Of a stretch of 64,000 nucleotides of DNA, positions 1-10,916 are shown piece after piece. The notes beneath the pieces were generated by a model. The model was not told the DNA's origin. It saw only the letters and a list, made by a program, of their open reading frames with translations, and ran no database searches. Origin of the DNA: Actinospica robiniae DSM 44927 (lineage in GTDB: Bacteria > Actinomycetota > Actinomycetes > Streptomycetales > Catenulisporaceae); contig NZ_KI632511.1 of assembly GCF_000504285.1 (NCBI RefSeq), forward strand, positions 5,934,154 to 5,998,153, in the 5' to 3' direction. A program made the position numbers and the translations under genes. Each line of letters opens with the position of its first letter. Position 1 is the first letter of the stretch.

Positions 1-184
1 AGGTTTCGAAGTACGCCGAGCCCTGGCTTGGTTGCCGATCCGTGTCCTGTCGGCGAAGAGAGGCGTACATCGCCGGCGGCCGGGCACCTGACCAGCGCGG
101 GACGGGGAAACCGAACGGCCCAAAATGCGAATACGACAGTCATACCGGGGCAGTAGGTGGTAAGTCACCTGAGGAGGTACGGTC

Positions 185-607
185 GTGACCAAGACCACCA
201 GCCTGCTGCAGAACGCGCAGCCCTACCTGCGGGACCAGTACGCCAACGCTCGCGACGGGCTCGCTCCGAAGCTCGCCCACACCCGCGAGGTCGCGGTGCC
301 GATGGCCGTGGACGTCTCGCACCGGGCGATGGACATGTCGACGAAGATGCGCAACGAGATCCTGCCGGAGGCCACCAAACGGGCGATGCTCGCCGCCGCG
401 GTGCTGCGCGGCGCGGAGGTCGAGGCCCAGCGCGAACGCAGCAACAAGTGGCGGCTGATCGCCATGGCCGGCGCGGCCGGGGCGGCCCTCGGCGCCGGCG
501 CCTTCGTCTGGCAGCGCAAGCGCGCCCAGGAATGCTGGTGCGAGGAATGCGCGGAAGAGCAGACGATGATGCCGGAGGAAGCCCCGCACGTCGACGCGCA
601 CAACTGA
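185..607 (+). CDS. Small single-pass membrane protein, DUF5324-like
   Basis: This 140-residue protein has a helical, charged N-terminal half (residues 1-88), one Ala/Gly-rich membrane segment (about 90-109) flanked by basic residues, and a short acidic tail. The tail carries a Cys-x-Cys-x-x-Cys cluster near residues 117-122. Layout and position near gyrA resemble the streptomycete DUF5324 family, whose function is unknown to me. The GTG start is set by a clean GAGGAGG ribosome binding site 7 bases upstream. It converges on the aminotransferase, and the two share a hairpin terminator. The cysteine cluster could bind metal, but nothing else supports that. Family assignment is by overall resemblance only. 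Confidence 0.75.
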   Translation: MTKTTSLLQNAQPYLRDQYANARDGLAPKLAHTREVAVPMAVDVSHRAMDMSTKMRNEILPEATKRAMLAAAVLRGAEVEAQRERSNKWRLIAMAGAAGAALGAGAFVWQRKRAQECWCEECAEEQTMMPEEAPHVDAHN

Positions 608-611
608 CCTT

Positions 612-659
612 CGACACGAAAGCCCCGCCGGAACCTGCCGGCGGGGCCTCGAAGTGTCG
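612..659. terminator. Bidirectional hairpin terminator
   Basis: A perfect 10-bp GC stem (622-631 with 638-647, loop of 6) lies inside an outer 6-bp arm pair (612-617 with 654-659). It sits exactly between two convergent stop codons, so it can serve both strands. There is no U tract. Confidence 0.7.
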
Positions 660-664
660 GTGCG

Positions 665-1957
665 TCAGTTGTCGAGCAGCTTTTCCGTCGCGGCCAGCTT
701 GACGCAGACCACCACCGCGCGCATCGCCGTGTCCAGGTCCGCGACCGGCGGGAACGAGGGAGCGAGCCGGATATTGCGGTCGCGCGGGTCCTTGCCGTAC
801 GGGTAGGTCGACCCGGCCGGGGTCAGCGCGATGCCCGCTTCCTTCGCCAGCCGGATCACCTCGGAGGCGGTGCCGTCGAGCACGTCCAGGCTGATGAAGT
901 AGCCGCCGTACGCCTCGGTCCAGGTGGCCACACCCGTGCCGCCGAGGCCCTCGGTCAGGATCTCGCGCACCTTGGCGAACTTCGGCGCCAGGCTCTCGCG
1001 GTGCCGCTCCATCAGCTTCTGCACGCCGGCGGCGTCCTTGAGGAAGCGCACGTGCCGCAGCTGGTTGACCTTGTCCGGGCCGATGGTCCGCTTGGACAGG
1101 TGCCCCTGGAACCAGGCGAGGTTCGCCGCGGAGGCGCCCAGGAACGAGACCCCCGCCCCGGCGAAGGTGACCTTCGACGTGGATCCGAACACGAACACCC
1201 GGTCGGCGTTCCCGGCCTCGGCGCACAGCTCGAGGATCGGTGCCACGGTGATGTGATCCCCGGTCAGGTGGTGCACGCTGTAGGCGTCATCCCACAGCAG
1301 CCGGAAGTCGTCCGCCGCCGTGGGCATCGCCGCCAGCCGGCGCGCGTGCTCGTCGGAGATGCTGGTCCCGGTGGGGTTGCTGTACTTCGGCACGAACCAC
1401 ATGCCCTTGATCCGCGCGTCCGAGGCCGCGAGGCGCTCGATCTCGTCGATGTCGAGCAGCCCGTCCGCGGTCGGCTCGACCGGGATCATCTCGATGCCGA
1501 ACTTCTGGCAGATGGAGAAGTGCCGGTCGTACCCCGGCACCGGGCACAGGAACGCCGGCCGCTCCACGTCCGCCCACCGCGTCTGCCCACCGGGCAGCGG
1601 GAAGAGCATGGAGTGGATGACCGTGTCGTGCATCAGCGAGAGGCTGGAGTTGTCGCTCGCGAGCAGCTGCGCCACCGGCACCTGCAGCAGCGGGCTGAAG
1701 ATCTCGCGCAGCTCGGTCAGCCCGAGCAGTCCGCCGTAGTTGCGGCAGTCGGTCCCGTCGGCGGCGCGGAAGTCGTCCACCCCCGGGAGTGCGAGCAGCC
1801 CGTTGGAGAAGTCCAGCTGCTCCGCCGAGGGCTTGCCGCGCGTCAGATCGAGATTCAGCCCCCGCTCCTGGAGTCGCAGGTACTCCTTCTGCAGCTGCTC
1901 ACGCAGGGCCAGGAGGGATTCGGAACCAAGTGTGCTGAACTCGTCCACGTGCCCCAT
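665..1957 (-). CDS. PLP-dependent aspartate aminotransferase, class I (Rv3722c-like)
   Basis: A fold-type I aminotransferase of 430 residues. Visible motifs are LDLTRGKP near residue 36, the substrate/PLP NPTG motif at 194-197, WDDAYSVHH near 222, and the Schiff-base lysine in STSKVTFAG at about K262. The opening motif and the RNYGG stretch are characteristic of the group that includes M. tuberculosis Rv3722c, the main aspartate aminotransferase of that species. The expected reaction is aspartate plus 2-oxoglutarate to oxaloacetate plus glutamate in the cytosol. The ATG at 1957 begins MGHVDEF, where family similarity starts; the frame stays open upstream but that part is arginine-rich and looks non-coding. 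It appears monocistronic. Confidence 0.88.
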   Translation of the reverse strand: MGHVDEFSTLGSESLLALREQLQKEYLRLQERGLNLDLTRGKPSAEQLDFSNGLLALPGVDDFRAADGTDCRNYGGLLGLTELREIFSPLLQVPVAQLLASDNSSLSLMHDTVIHSMLFPLPGGQTRWADVERPAFLCPVPGYDRHFSICQKFGIEMIPVEPTADGLLDIDEIERLAASDARIKGMWFVPKYSNPTGTSISDEHARRLAAMPTAADDFRLLWDDAYSVHHLTGDHITVAPILELCAEAGNADRVFVFGSTSKVTFAGAGVSFLGASAANLAWFQGHLSKRTIGPDKVNQLRHVRFLKDAAGVQKLMERHRESLAPKFAKVREILTEGLGGTGVATWTEAYGGYFISLDVLDGTASEVIRLAKEAGIALTPAGSTYPYGKDPRDRNIRLAPSFPPVADLDTAMRAVVVCVKLAATEKLLDN

Positions 1958-2006
1958 CCTAGTGCGCCCGGGAACGAACCCGAGCGCGATTTCACCCTGT
2001 GGAAAC

Positions 2007-2222
2007 CTACCGCGCGCCCCGCCGCGACCTCTCGGCTCCGGTCGCCACGCCCGCGAGGACGAACATCCACGCAGCCGAGTTGAGGATGTAAGACCAGGGC
2101 ACCCCACCGTGGTTCATCAGCGCCGAGGCCGCGGTTACCGCCACCCCCACCAGCAGCACGCCGAAGACGAACGCGAGCGCGAAGAACATCCCCAACGGCC
2201 GCGAATGCATCCAAGACATCAT
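2007..2222 (-). CDS. Small two-helix membrane protein
   Basis: A 71-residue product with two hydrophobic segments (about residues 11-33 and 43-62) and an arginine-rich C-terminus, so it is probably an inner-membrane protein. No family is recognised. It lies 14 nt downstream of another small membrane ORF and the GntR regulator on the same strand, which suggests one transcript. The start is uncertain: ATG codons at 2222, 2219, 2210 and 2189 are all in frame and none has a convincing ribosome binding site. Confidence 0.5.
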   Translation of the reverse strand: MMSWMHSRPLGMFFALAFVFGVLLVGVAVTAASALMNHGGVPWSYILNSAAWMFVLAGVATGAERSRRGAR

Positions 2223-2236
2223 GCTGACATCATGGC

Positions 2237-2413
2237 CTATCGCCGCTGTCTACGGCGTATCACCGCATTCACGGCCGTCGGTGCGAAGAGTGCCAGCGGC
2301 GTGAACCCTTGGGTCAGCGGCACCTCGTTGTCCAGAGCGAGCGCCGCCACGAGCACAACAGCCGAAATCAGTACGACAGCTTGCCGGGGGTGCAGGTCGA
2401 TCCACTTGAGCAC
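2237..2413 (-). CDS. Possible 58-residue membrane peptide
   Basis: Reading from a GTG at 2413 gives 58 residues: a short polar N-terminus (VLKWIDLHPR), a strongly hydrophobic stretch (AVVLISAVVLVAALAL), a second mildly hydrophobic stretch and a basic end (IRRRQRR). This is a membrane-peptide pattern rather than a shadow reading. It overlaps the last 46 nt of the GntR gene in another frame and ends 14 nt before the next small membrane ORF. A GAGG sits directly against the GTG, which is too close for a normal ribosome binding site, so translation could depend on coupling to the GntR gene. No homologue is recognised. Confidence 0.4.
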   Translation of the reverse strand: MLKWIDLHPRQAVVLISAVVLVAALALDNEVPLTQGFTPLALFAPTAVNAVIRRRQRR

Positions 2414-2802
2414 CCTCGGATACTGGCATCTGCATAGGTGCTGGTCAACCCGGCATTCAGCGCGGTCGCGATGAGCCGAGCAGCCTCCTCGTCGCTGATC
2501 CCGAGGCGCCGCACGCGCTCGACGTAGGCTGCGGCGGCCTCGGCCGCTTCGCGCTGCGCGTCGGTGAGCGCAGCGACGAACGTCCCGTGCCGGCCACGCG
2601 TCTCGATCACTCCGTCAGCCTCGAGCTCCTTATACGACCGCGCGACCGTGTTCACGGCCAGGCCGAGGTCCTCCGCAAGTCTGCGCACCGTTGGAAGCCG
2701 CGTGCCCACAAGCAGCGAGCCAGACCGGACGAGCGCCGCGAGCTGTGCGCGCACCTGCTCATACGGCGGCGTGGCTGCGGCTGCATCGACGCGGATCAGC
2801 AT
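2368..2802 (-). CDS. GntR-family regulator, short YhcF/YtrA-like
   Basis: A 144-residue transcriptional repressor candidate. Residues about 10-78 form the GntR winged helix (PPYEQVRAQLAALVRSG, then TRLPTVRRLAEDLGLAVNTV and ELEADGVIETRGRHGTF). A short helical tail follows instead of a ligand domain, as in the YhcF/YtrA group that usually controls adjacent membrane or ABC proteins. Its start overlaps the stop of the upstream membrane-protein gene by 7 nt, so the two are probably translationally coupled. The natural target is this membrane-protein locus itself. The ligand is unknown. Confidence 0.85.
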   Translation of the reverse strand: MLIRVDAAAATPPYEQVRAQLAALVRSGSLLVGTRLPTVRRLAEDLGLAVNTVARSYKELEADGVIETRGRHGTFVAALTDAQREAAEAAAAYVERVRRLGISDEEAARLIATALNAGLTSTYADASIRGCSSGSTCTPGKLSY

Positions 2803-3734
2803 GCGGCAGCCGGACCGGGCTGTGAGAAGGCCGCAAAGCGCCGCAGGTAGTAGCGCGAGGCCCACTGCGATCGAGTGACGAGAGGGAGGAGGTACATGGA
2901 CAATCCGACGATCATCGTGGCGGCGAACACGGCTGAGTCTCCGGACCAGCCAGCCGTGTCGCCCAGGGGTGAAGCGATCAGCAGCGCGGCACTGATACAC
3001 ACGCCGAACGGCACGTTCAGCAGCGCGAGAACCGCCTGGACCCGCAACGCATCGTCGAAGGCCAGTTCCTGCGGGGTCGCGGCGTTCTGCCGGCCGGACA
3101 GGATGCGCTTCTGGCCGAGCTCCGTGCCGGCGACGAGCGCGGGGCAGAGCACCACGGCCACGGCGTAGAGAACCGGTTGCGGCCGCGCGGCGGCGAACGA
3201 CGCGTACTGGACGGAGACCGGAGCGATCAACCACACCAGCGCTGCCAGCAGCGGAAGCACCGCGACGGCACGGGCGGCCCACAGGAGGACTGGCGGAACC
3301 GCATCAGTCAGGGCCGGCTCCACGATCCGCGCCACCCGCGGGCCCGATTCCTTGGAACTGCGCAGACTGTCGTAGACATGGCTCGCGGCGAGCGCCAGCG
3401 CGCCCAAAGCCCAGAACGGCAGGCTGAAGAGTATCGGCGACTCCGTGCGCGGCCCGCCCTCCGGAGCCAAGGTGACGGCATAGGTCATCCAGCCCATCCA
3501 AAGCGCGGCGATCGGACCGAGGATCAGCACCAGGACCGTGCCCCGCCGCCGCATCCGGGCGATGAGCCGGTCCTCGTAGCCCGGAGGCACGGCGAGGCGC
3601 AACAGCTGCGCCAGATGCTCTACGGCGCGGGCCTGTGCCTTGGGCCGGTCGAACCGCCCGACCACGAGCGCCACCACCCACAGCGCCAAAATGATGCCCG
3701 CAGGAACCAGCGACCACACCAAACGTGAACTCAT
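2796..3734 (-). CDS. Polytopic membrane protein paired with GntR regulator
   Basis: A 312-residue integral membrane protein with about seven hydrophobic segments. The first (about residues 5-25) is followed by a basic amphipathic stretch, and others lie near 70-90, 105-125, 160-180, 190-205, 235-255 and 270-290. No enzymatic motif is visible and I do not recognise the family; a DUF1648-type regulator-linked membrane protein is one possibility. ATG 3734 is preceded by GGTGGAG. Overlap with the GntR gene and the two small membrane ORFs downstream make a four-gene unit. An export, sensing or cell-envelope role is speculation. Confidence 0.7.
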   Translation of the reverse strand: MSSRLVWSLVPAGIILALWVVALVVGRFDRPKAQARAVEHLAQLLRLAVPPGYEDRLIARMRRRGTVLVLILGPIAALWMGWMTYAVTLAPEGGPRTESPILFSLPFWALGALALAASHVYDSLRSSKESGPRVARIVEPALTDAVPPVLLWAARAVAVLPLLAALVWLIAPVSVQYASFAAARPQPVLYAVAVVLCPALVAGTELGQKRILSGRQNAATPQELAFDDALRVQAVLALLNVPFGVCISAALLIASPLGDTAGWSGDSAVFAATMIVGLSMYLLPLVTRSQWASRYYLRRFAAFSQPGPAAAC

Positions 3735-3838
3735 TGCCCACTCCACCCTGGACTCTGCACGCACTTTGTCGCAACCGTTGTACCAACCCACCCCCGGCTT
3801 GTCCATACCGGCGGCCGCCGACGCGCCTCAAGACGATC

Positions 3839-3873
3839 CAGGGCCGTACGCCTGTTTCTCGCGTACGGCCCTG
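3839..3873 (-). terminator. Hairpin downstream of tRNA-Ala
   Basis: A perfect 13-bp inverted repeat (3839-3851 with 3861-3873, loop of 9) lies 16 nt past the 3' end of tRNA-Ala. The leftward flank has no real U tract, so it is a strong hairpin with uncertain terminator efficiency. Confidence 0.65.
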
Positions 3874-3889
3874 ATCTGCTGTTTCACTG

Positions 3890-3962
3890 TGGAGCCAAGG
3901 GGACTTGAACCCCTAACCCCTGCCTTGCAAAGGCAGTGCTCTGCCAATTGAGCTATGGCCCC
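3890..3962 (-). tRNA. tRNA-Ala (TGC)
   Basis: A 73-nt cloverleaf: acceptor GGGGCCA pairs with TGGCTCC and the discriminator base is A. The anticodon loop TTTGCAA gives anticodon TGC, and the T-arm GGTTCAAGTCC is canonical. CCA is not encoded. It lies downstream of tRNA-Ile on the same strand, the gyrA-DUF3566-ileT-alaT arrangement known from mycobacteria. Confidence 0.97.
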
Positions 3963-4001
3963 GGGCATCGCGCCGCGAACGTGTCCGCGGCGCGGAAAGA
4001 A

Positions 4002-4139
4002 TCAACCGCGGCTTGCGGCGGGAACCGGGTCGGTTGCCTCGGTCCACAGGTCCTGCTCGGACTTGTCCGCCGCCTTGACCTGCTTGTAGACCAGGAAGCC
4101 ACCAGCGGCGACCACACCCAGCAGAAGCAGCTTCTTCAT
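4002..4139 (-). CDS. DLW-39 family small membrane protein
   Basis: A 45-residue protein: MKK start, one hydrophobic helix (about residues 3-18), a basic YKQVKA junction and the EQDLW motif that names the actinobacterial DLW-39 family, followed by a Pro/Ala tail. Family function is not known to me. The ATG at 4139 is chosen because the family begins at MKK; GAGAGG about 11 nt upstream supports it. It lies between the two tRNA genes on the same strand. Confidence 0.85.
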   Translation of the reverse strand: MKKLLLLGVVAAGGFLVYKQVKAADKSEQDLWTEATDPVPAASRG

Positions 4140-4528
4140 CGGACCCAAACCTCTCACTCGGGAAGCGGCCCTCCCCGCGACATAGGGGGACAGGGCTGAC
4201 AAGCCACCGACTCGGGCGGAGTACACGCACCCGAACTCGACTCTCCAACCGTCCCGCAGCTTAGCACGCCCCCGCCCCCCGATTCCGGTTCACCGCCCCA
4301 CCACCACCACCGCGTAGCGAAGCGAGCGGCAAGCTTGAAAGGGGCGGGCGGGCGGGGTCAAGCCAGCGCAGCGTCCCCGCGCCGAGGAGCGCAGCGACGT
4401 GGCGCGGGCCGGGAGTCCAGAGGGCGGAGCCCTTTGGCGTGGGGGTGTGGGGGCCGTGCCCCCGCGACGAACAGCGGACCACGGCACAGCCGGCCGGCCG
4501 AGGAGCGCAGCGACGTGGCCGACCAGCG
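4140..4528. other. Gene-free GC-rich interval with repeats
   Basis: No convincing coding sequence is seen. The part next to DLW-39 (4140-4260) presumably holds its promoter. The rest contains a 22-bp direct repeat (4382-4403 and 4498-4519, core GAGGAGCGCAGCGACGTGG), a related sequence near 4315-4330 (AGCGAAGCGAGCGG) and a G/C hairpin-like stretch around 4440-4465. Open frames here are composition artefacts. Confidence 0.6.
4382..4519. repeat. 22-bp direct repeat pair (REP-like)
   Basis: Copies at 4382-4403 and 4498-4519 are identical over 22 bp. The GAGCGCAGCGACG core is the type of short extragenic repeat scattered through many GC-rich actinobacterial genomes. Whether it recurs outside this window cannot be judged here. 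Confidence 0.6.
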
Positions 4529-4569
4529 AAAAAGAAGTGCCTGGCCAGCGTCAGCCAGCCAGGCACTTC
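4529..4569 (-). terminator. Intrinsic terminator of tRNA-Ile
   Basis: A 12-bp stem (4534-4545 with 4558-4569, loop of 12) starts 11 nt after the tRNA 3' end and is followed on the minus strand by a T-rich CTTTTTC stretch. This is a classical factor-independent terminator. Confidence 0.8.
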
Positions 4570-4579
4570 GTCAACTCCG

Positions 4580-4653
4580 TGGACCTAGGTGGACTTGAAC
4601 CACCGACCTCTTCCTTATCAGGGAAGCGCTCTAACCGACTGAGCTATAGGTCC
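4580..4653 (-). tRNA. tRNA-Ile (GAT)
   Basis: A 74-nt cloverleaf: acceptor GGACCTA pairs with TAGGTCC, discriminator A. The anticodon loop CTGATAA gives GAT, and GGTTCAAGTCC is the T-arm. CCA is not encoded. Located just downstream of the gyrA/DUF3566 genes and before tRNA-Ala. Confidence 0.97.
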
Positions 4654-4733
4654 ATCACACCCTCGCGGGCGCTAGATGAGAGTACCGCATCGGCCGGGGT
4701 GTTCCCAAACCGGTTCCGTGGGGCGGGGCGGGC

Positions 4734-5381
4734 TCACTGGTCTTCGGCGAGGGTGACCTCGAGTCCGCCGACGAAGCCGGAGGAGAGGTTGTAGAGGTAC
4801 GACGCGAGCGTCGCCAGCGCGGTGACCAGGACGACGTCGACGAGGGCCACGATGAGCATGTACCCCTCGACCCGGCCGAAGGAGAGCACCGAGGAGATGT
4901 TGAAGGAGCTCGACGTGCCGCTGCCGCTGCTGGTCAGGTCGCCGATGGTCTTGTTCAGCGAGGAGAACACGCCGAGACCGTTGAGCACCTCCCAGACGAC
5001 GGCGGTGCCGACCAGGGTGACGATGCCGAGGGCGATCGAGAGCACGAACGCGACCTTCATCACCGACCAGGGGTCGACCCGGGCGACTCGCAGCCTGGCC
5101 TTGCGCACCCGCACCTGGGCGCCGACGGGGCGGGCGGTCGCGGCGCCGCGGCCGGCGGCGCTCGAGGCCGTCTGCACGCCGGCGGCCATCGCGTTGCCGA
5201 CGCGGCCGAGGGCCCGGCCGAAGCCGGAGACCTGCGCGACCTCCTCGCTCGGTCCGAGGGTGGGGGGCGCCGTCGGCGCACCGAGCACGCTGTCCATCGG
5301 GGTGGCACCGGGGCGGGCGGAAACGCCGTAGCCTCGGCCGCCGCCGGGACGGCCGCCCGCCGGGTTGACGCTGTCACTCAC
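4734..5381 (-). CDS. DUF3566 transmembrane protein
   Basis: A 215-residue protein. Residues 1-95 are a Gly/Pro/Ala-rich, probably disordered cytoplasmic region. A basic stretch RKARLRVARVDPWSVMK leads into a first membrane helix (about 108-130), then a Ser-rich outer loop, and a second helix (about 172-195). The VRVARVDPWSVMKVAF motif and location after gyrA identify the DUF3566 family (Rv0007 in M. tuberculosis). The function is unsettled; a membrane or division-related role has been suggested for the family. It is 84 nt downstream of gyrA with a hairpin between. A GTG start is used. Confidence 0.88.
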   Translation of the reverse strand: MSDSVNPAGGRPGGGRGYGVSARPGATPMDSVLGAPTAPPTLGPSEEVAQVSGFGRALGRVGNAMAAGVQTASSAAGRGAATARPVGAQVRVRKARLRVARVDPWSVMKVAFVLSIALGIVTLVGTAVVWEVLNGLGVFSSLNKTIGDLTSSGSGTSSSFNISSVLSFGRVEGYMLIVALVDVVLVTALATLASYLYNLSSGFVGGLEVTLAEDQ

Positions 5382-5409
5382 GCCTCAATGCCCTTTCACG
5401 CTGGATGCG

Positions 5410-5435
5410 CCCCGGCGCGGCCGGCCGCGCCGGGG
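5410..5435 (-). terminator. GC hairpin between gyrA and DUF3566
   Basis: A perfect 11-bp stem (5410-5420 with 5425-5435, tetraloop CCGG) lies 30 nt past the gyrA stop. No U tract follows, so it may attenuate rather than end transcription. Confidence 0.55.
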
Positions 5436-5465
5436 GTCTCAATCCACGAACTGGTATAACGCAAT

Positions 5466-8066
5466 CTACCCGTCCAACTCGGACTCGGGTGCCGTGTCGG
5501 GTCCCGATTCCGTCACCGTTGCCTCACCCGGGTGATTCCCCGTACCGGTCTCGTCACTCTCGGCGACCGCCGCCTCGTCCTCGGGTAGGTCGCCGGGGTC
5601 GGCGTTGCGGGCGATGGCCACCACGGCGTCCTTCTTGCCGATGTGGATCAGCTGGACGCCCATGGTGTCGCGTCCGGTCTCGCGCACCTCCGCGACGCGG
5701 GTGCGGATGACCCCGCCGACCTGGGTGATCGCGAGGACCTCGTCGTTCTCCTCCACGATCAGCGCGCCGACGAGGTCGCCGCGCTCCTCGATCGTCTTGG
5801 CGGCGATGACGCCGAGGCCGGCCCGGCCGCGCAGCGGATACTTCTCCACCGCGGTGCGCTTGCCGTAGCCCCGGTCGGTCACAGTGAACACGAAGGTGTT
5901 CTCCTTGACCACGCTCATCGAGAGCAGCTCGTCCTCTTCGCGGAACTTCATGCCGATCACGCCGGAGGTGGCCCGGCCCATCGGGCGCAGCGACTCGTCG
6001 GTGGCGGTGAACCTGATCGCCTGCGCCTCCTTGCTGACCAGGAGCAGGTCGTCCTCGGCGGAGCACAGCTCGGCCGAGACCAGCTCGTCGTCCTCGCGCA
6101 GGTTGATCGCGATGACGCCGGCCGAGCGCGGCGAGTCGTAGTCCTTCAGCGGGGTCTTCTTGACCAGGCCCTTCTTGGTGGCGAGCACGAGGAACGGGGA
6201 GACCTCGTAGTCGCGCAGGTCCAGGACCTGGGCGATGCGCTCGTCCGGCTGGAACGCGAGCAGGTTGGCCACGTGCTGGCCGCGGGCGTCGCGGGCGGAG
6301 TCGGGCAGCTCGTAGGCCTTGACCCGGTAGACCCGGCCCTTGTTGGTGAAGAACAGGATCCAGTGGTGGGTGGTGGTGGTGAAGAAGTGGTCGACGATGT
6401 CGTCCTGCTTCAGCGCCGCGCCGCGCACGCCCTTGCCGCCGCGCTTCTGCGAGCGGTACTGGTCGGTCTTGGTGCGCTTGGCGTACCCGCCGCGGGTGAT
6501 GGTGACGACGATGTCCTCTTCGGCGATCAGGTCCTCGATGGACATGTCGCCTTCGAACGGCACGATCTCGGTGCGCCGGTCGTCGCCGTAGCGCTCGACG
6601 ATGGCGGCGAGCTCCTCCGAGACGATCTGCCGCTGCCGCTCGGGGGAGGCGAGGATCGCCTGGTACTCGGCGATGCGCAGCATCAGCTCGTCGTACTCGT
6701 CCTGGATCCGCTGCCGCTCGAGGGCGGCGAGGCGGCGCAGCTGCATCTCGAGGATCGCGTTGGCCTGCACCTCGTCGATCTCGAGCAGGCTCATCAGGCC
6801 GATCCGGGCGGCCTCGGTGGTGTCGCTGCGCCGGATGGTCGCGATGACCTCGTCGATCGCGTCCAGCGCCTTGAGCAGCGCGAGCAGGATGTGCGCGCGC
6901 TCCTGGGCCTTGCGCAGCCGGAACCGGGTGCGCCGGACGATGACCTCGATCTGGTGCTCGACCCAGTGCCGGATGAAGGCGTCCAGGCTCAGGGTGCGCG
7001 GCACGCCGTCGACCATCGCCAGCATGTTGGCGCCGAAGCTGTCCTGCAGCTGGGTGTGCTTGTACAGGTTGTTGAGCACGACCTTGGCCACGGCGTCGCG
7101 CTTGAGCACGATCACCAGGCGCTGGCCGGTGCGCGAGGAGGACTCGTCGCGCACGTCCGCGATGCCCTGGATCTTGCCGTCCTTGACCAGGTCGGCGATC
7201 TTGGAGGCGAGGTTGTCCGGGTTGACCTGGTAGGGCAGCTCGGTCACCACCAGGCAGGTGCGGTTCTGGATCTCCTCGACGTTGACCACGGCCCGCATGA
7301 TGATCGAGCCGCGGCCGGTCCGGTAGGCCTCCTCGATGCCGCGCCGGCCCATGATCCGGGCGCCGGTCGGGAAGTCGGGGCCCTTGATCCGCTCCAGCAG
7401 CGCCTCGAGCAGCTCGGCCGGGGTCGCCTCGAAGTTGCGCAGGTACCACTGCGCGCCCTCGGCCACCTCGCGCAGGTTGTGCATGGGGATGTTCGTGGCC
7501 ATGCCGACCGCGATGCCGGAGGAGCCGTTCACCAGCAGGTTGGGGAAACGGGCCGGCAGGATGGTCGGCTCCTGCGAGCGACCGTCGTAGTTCGGCTGGA
7601 AGTCGACGGTCTCCTCGTCGATGTCCCGCAGCATCTCCATGGCCAGCGGGGCGAGCTTGCACTCGGTGTAGCGCATGGCCGCCGCCGGGTCGTTGCCCGG
7701 CGAGCCGAAGTTGCCGTTGCCGTCCACCAGCGGCATCCGCAGCGCCCACGGCTGGGCCAGCCGGACCAGGGTGTCGTAGATCGCCGTGTCGCCGTGCGGG
7801 TGGTAGACGCCCATGACCTCGCCGACCACGCGGGCGCACTTGAAGTACCCGCGGTCCGGCCGGTAGCCGCCGTCGTACATGGCGTACAGGACGCGGCGGT
7901 GCACCGGCTTGAGGCCGTCGCGCACCTCGGGCAGCGCACGCCCGACGATGACCGCCATCGAGTAGTCCAGGTAGGACCGCTGCATCTCGGTGAGCAGATC
8001 GACGACCTCGATGCGGTCGTGCTCCGGCTCCGCCACGTCCTGCGCGGTGTTGATCTCGTCAGCCAC
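5466..8066 (-). CDS. gyrA: DNA gyrase subunit A
   Basis: Subunit A (866 residues) of the A2B2 gyrase that introduces negative supercoils. The winged-helix breakage domain contains the quinolone pocket [12 protein letters not shown] (about 89-100) and the active tyrosine in AAMRYTE (Y133). The C-terminal beta-pinwheel starts after residue about 510 and carries the GyrA-box QKRGGKG (540-546), which marks gyrase rather than topoisomerase IV. The last 45 residues are strongly acidic. Thr occupies the position equivalent to E. coli Ser83. It is 49 nt downstream of gyrB and most likely cotranscribed with it. Confidence 0.98.
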   Translation of the reverse strand: MADEINTAQDVAEPEHDRIEVVDLLTEMQRSYLDYSMAVIVGRALPEVRDGLKPVHRRVLYAMYDGGYRPDRGYFKCARVVGEVMGVYHPHGDTAIYDTLVRLAQPWALRMPLVDGNGNFGSPGNDPAAAMRYTECKLAPLAMEMLRDIDEETVDFQPNYDGRSQEPTILPARFPNLLVNGSSGIAVGMATNIPMHNLREVAEGAQWYLRNFEATPAELLEALLERIKGPDFPTGARIMGRRGIEEAYRTGRGSIIMRAVVNVEEIQNRTCLVVTELPYQVNPDNLASKIADLVKDGKIQGIADVRDESSSRTGQRLVIVLKRDAVAKVVLNNLYKHTQLQDSFGANMLAMVDGVPRTLSLDAFIRHWVEHQIEVIVRRTRFRLRKAQERAHILLALLKALDAIDEVIATIRRSDTTEAARIGLMSLLEIDEVQANAILEMQLRRLAALERQRIQDEYDELMLRIAEYQAILASPERQRQIVSEELAAIVERYGDDRRTEIVPFEGDMSIEDLIAEEDIVVTITRGGYAKRTKTDQYRSQKRGGKGVRGAALKQDDIVDHFFTTTTHHWILFFTNKGRVYRVKAYELPDSARDARGQHVANLLAFQPDERIAQVLDLRDYEVSPFLVLATKKGLVKKTPLKDYDSPRSAGVIAINLREDDELVSAELCSAEDDLLLVSKEAQAIRFTATDESLRPMGRATSGVIGMKFREEDELLSMSVVKENTFVFTVTDRGYGKRTAVEKYPLRGRAGLGVIAAKTIEERGDLVGALIVEENDEVLAITQVGGVIRTRVAEVRETGRDTMGVQLIHIGKKDAVVAIARNADPGDLPEDEAAVAESDETGTGNHPGEATVTESGPDTAPESELDG

Positions 8067-8115
8067 GAGGGCTATGTCCTTTCGCCTTGCGGTACCACGG
8101 GTCTGGCGGGGTCGA

Positions 8116-10299
<2,184 letters not shown>

Positions 10300-10409
10300 C
10301 TACCGGTTCCGGGGGACAGGAAGCGCGATACGCGGCGGAAAGGCGGTTCTCAAGCCTTCACCCCTGGCGTCGGTATCCCTACACCTGTGGGGGGTCGTGA
10401 CGGCTCAGC

Positions 10410-10916
10410 TCATCGGAAGCCGCCGAAGCCCATACGCGGACGGGCCGGGCCGAGCACGTTGATCCGCTTGACCGCGCCGCCGCTCGGGGAGCCAGGCAGA
10501 GTCTCGTTCAAACGCTGTGCGAGCTGCGGGGACAGGTTGCGCATCTCCACCGCCCAGGCCGGGGAATCGGCCTGGATGGTCAGCACGCCCTCGGCGAAGG
10601 AGACGGGCACGCAGTGTTCTGCGATCCGCTCCCCCACCACCTCGGCCCAGTTGTGCACGACGCCGCCCACGGCGACCGGAGTCTCCCAGCCGTGCTCGGC
10701 CATCAGCCGGCCGATGGTCGCCTGCAGCAGTTGCGGATCCCGGTCGTCCGCACGGGATCCGGAGCGCTTCTGCGCCCCGGCGCGGCGTGCGGCCGCGCCG
10801 CGTTGGGGCCGGTTCTGCTCGAGTTCGCGGGCCCGGGCCCGGGCCGCCGCCAAGGCCGCGCGGGCCAGGTCCACCCCGCTGGCCGCGGCCTCGCCGCCTT
10901 GCTCCTTACCCGTCAT
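10410..10916 (-). CDS. dciA: DciA-type DUF721 protein (replicative helicase operator)
   Basis: A 168-residue DUF721 protein. After a basic/Ala-rich N-terminus (about 1-60), the conserved region reads [34 protein letters not shown] (about 68-102), followed by a beta-rich segment with [27 protein letters not shown]. DciA proteins load or activate DnaB in bacteria lacking DnaC/DnaI loaders; that role is established for the family, not shown here. Its ATG overlaps the recF stop by 4 nt (ATGA), so the two are translationally coupled in the dnaN-gnd-recF-dciA series. Confidence 0.9.
   Translation of the reverse strand: MTGKEQGGEAAASGVDLARAALAAARARARELEQNRPQRGAAARRAGAQKRSGSRADDRDPQLLQATIGRLMAEHGWETPVAVGGVVHNWAEVVGERIAEHCVPVSFAEGVLTIQADSPAWAVEMRNLSPQLAQRLNETLPGSPSGGAVKRINVLGPARPRMGFGGFR

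Noticed and set aside
2250-2435. A 61-codon minus-strand frame in the GntR 3' region
   Set aside because: Its translation is Arg/Gly/Ala-rich without hydrophobic pattern; the neighbouring frame (2237-2413) is the more protein-like reading.
3890-4653. tRNA-Ile and tRNA-Ala as part of an rRNA operon
   Set aside because: No 16S or 23S sequence lies nearby; the pair stands alone after gyrA as in mycobacteria.
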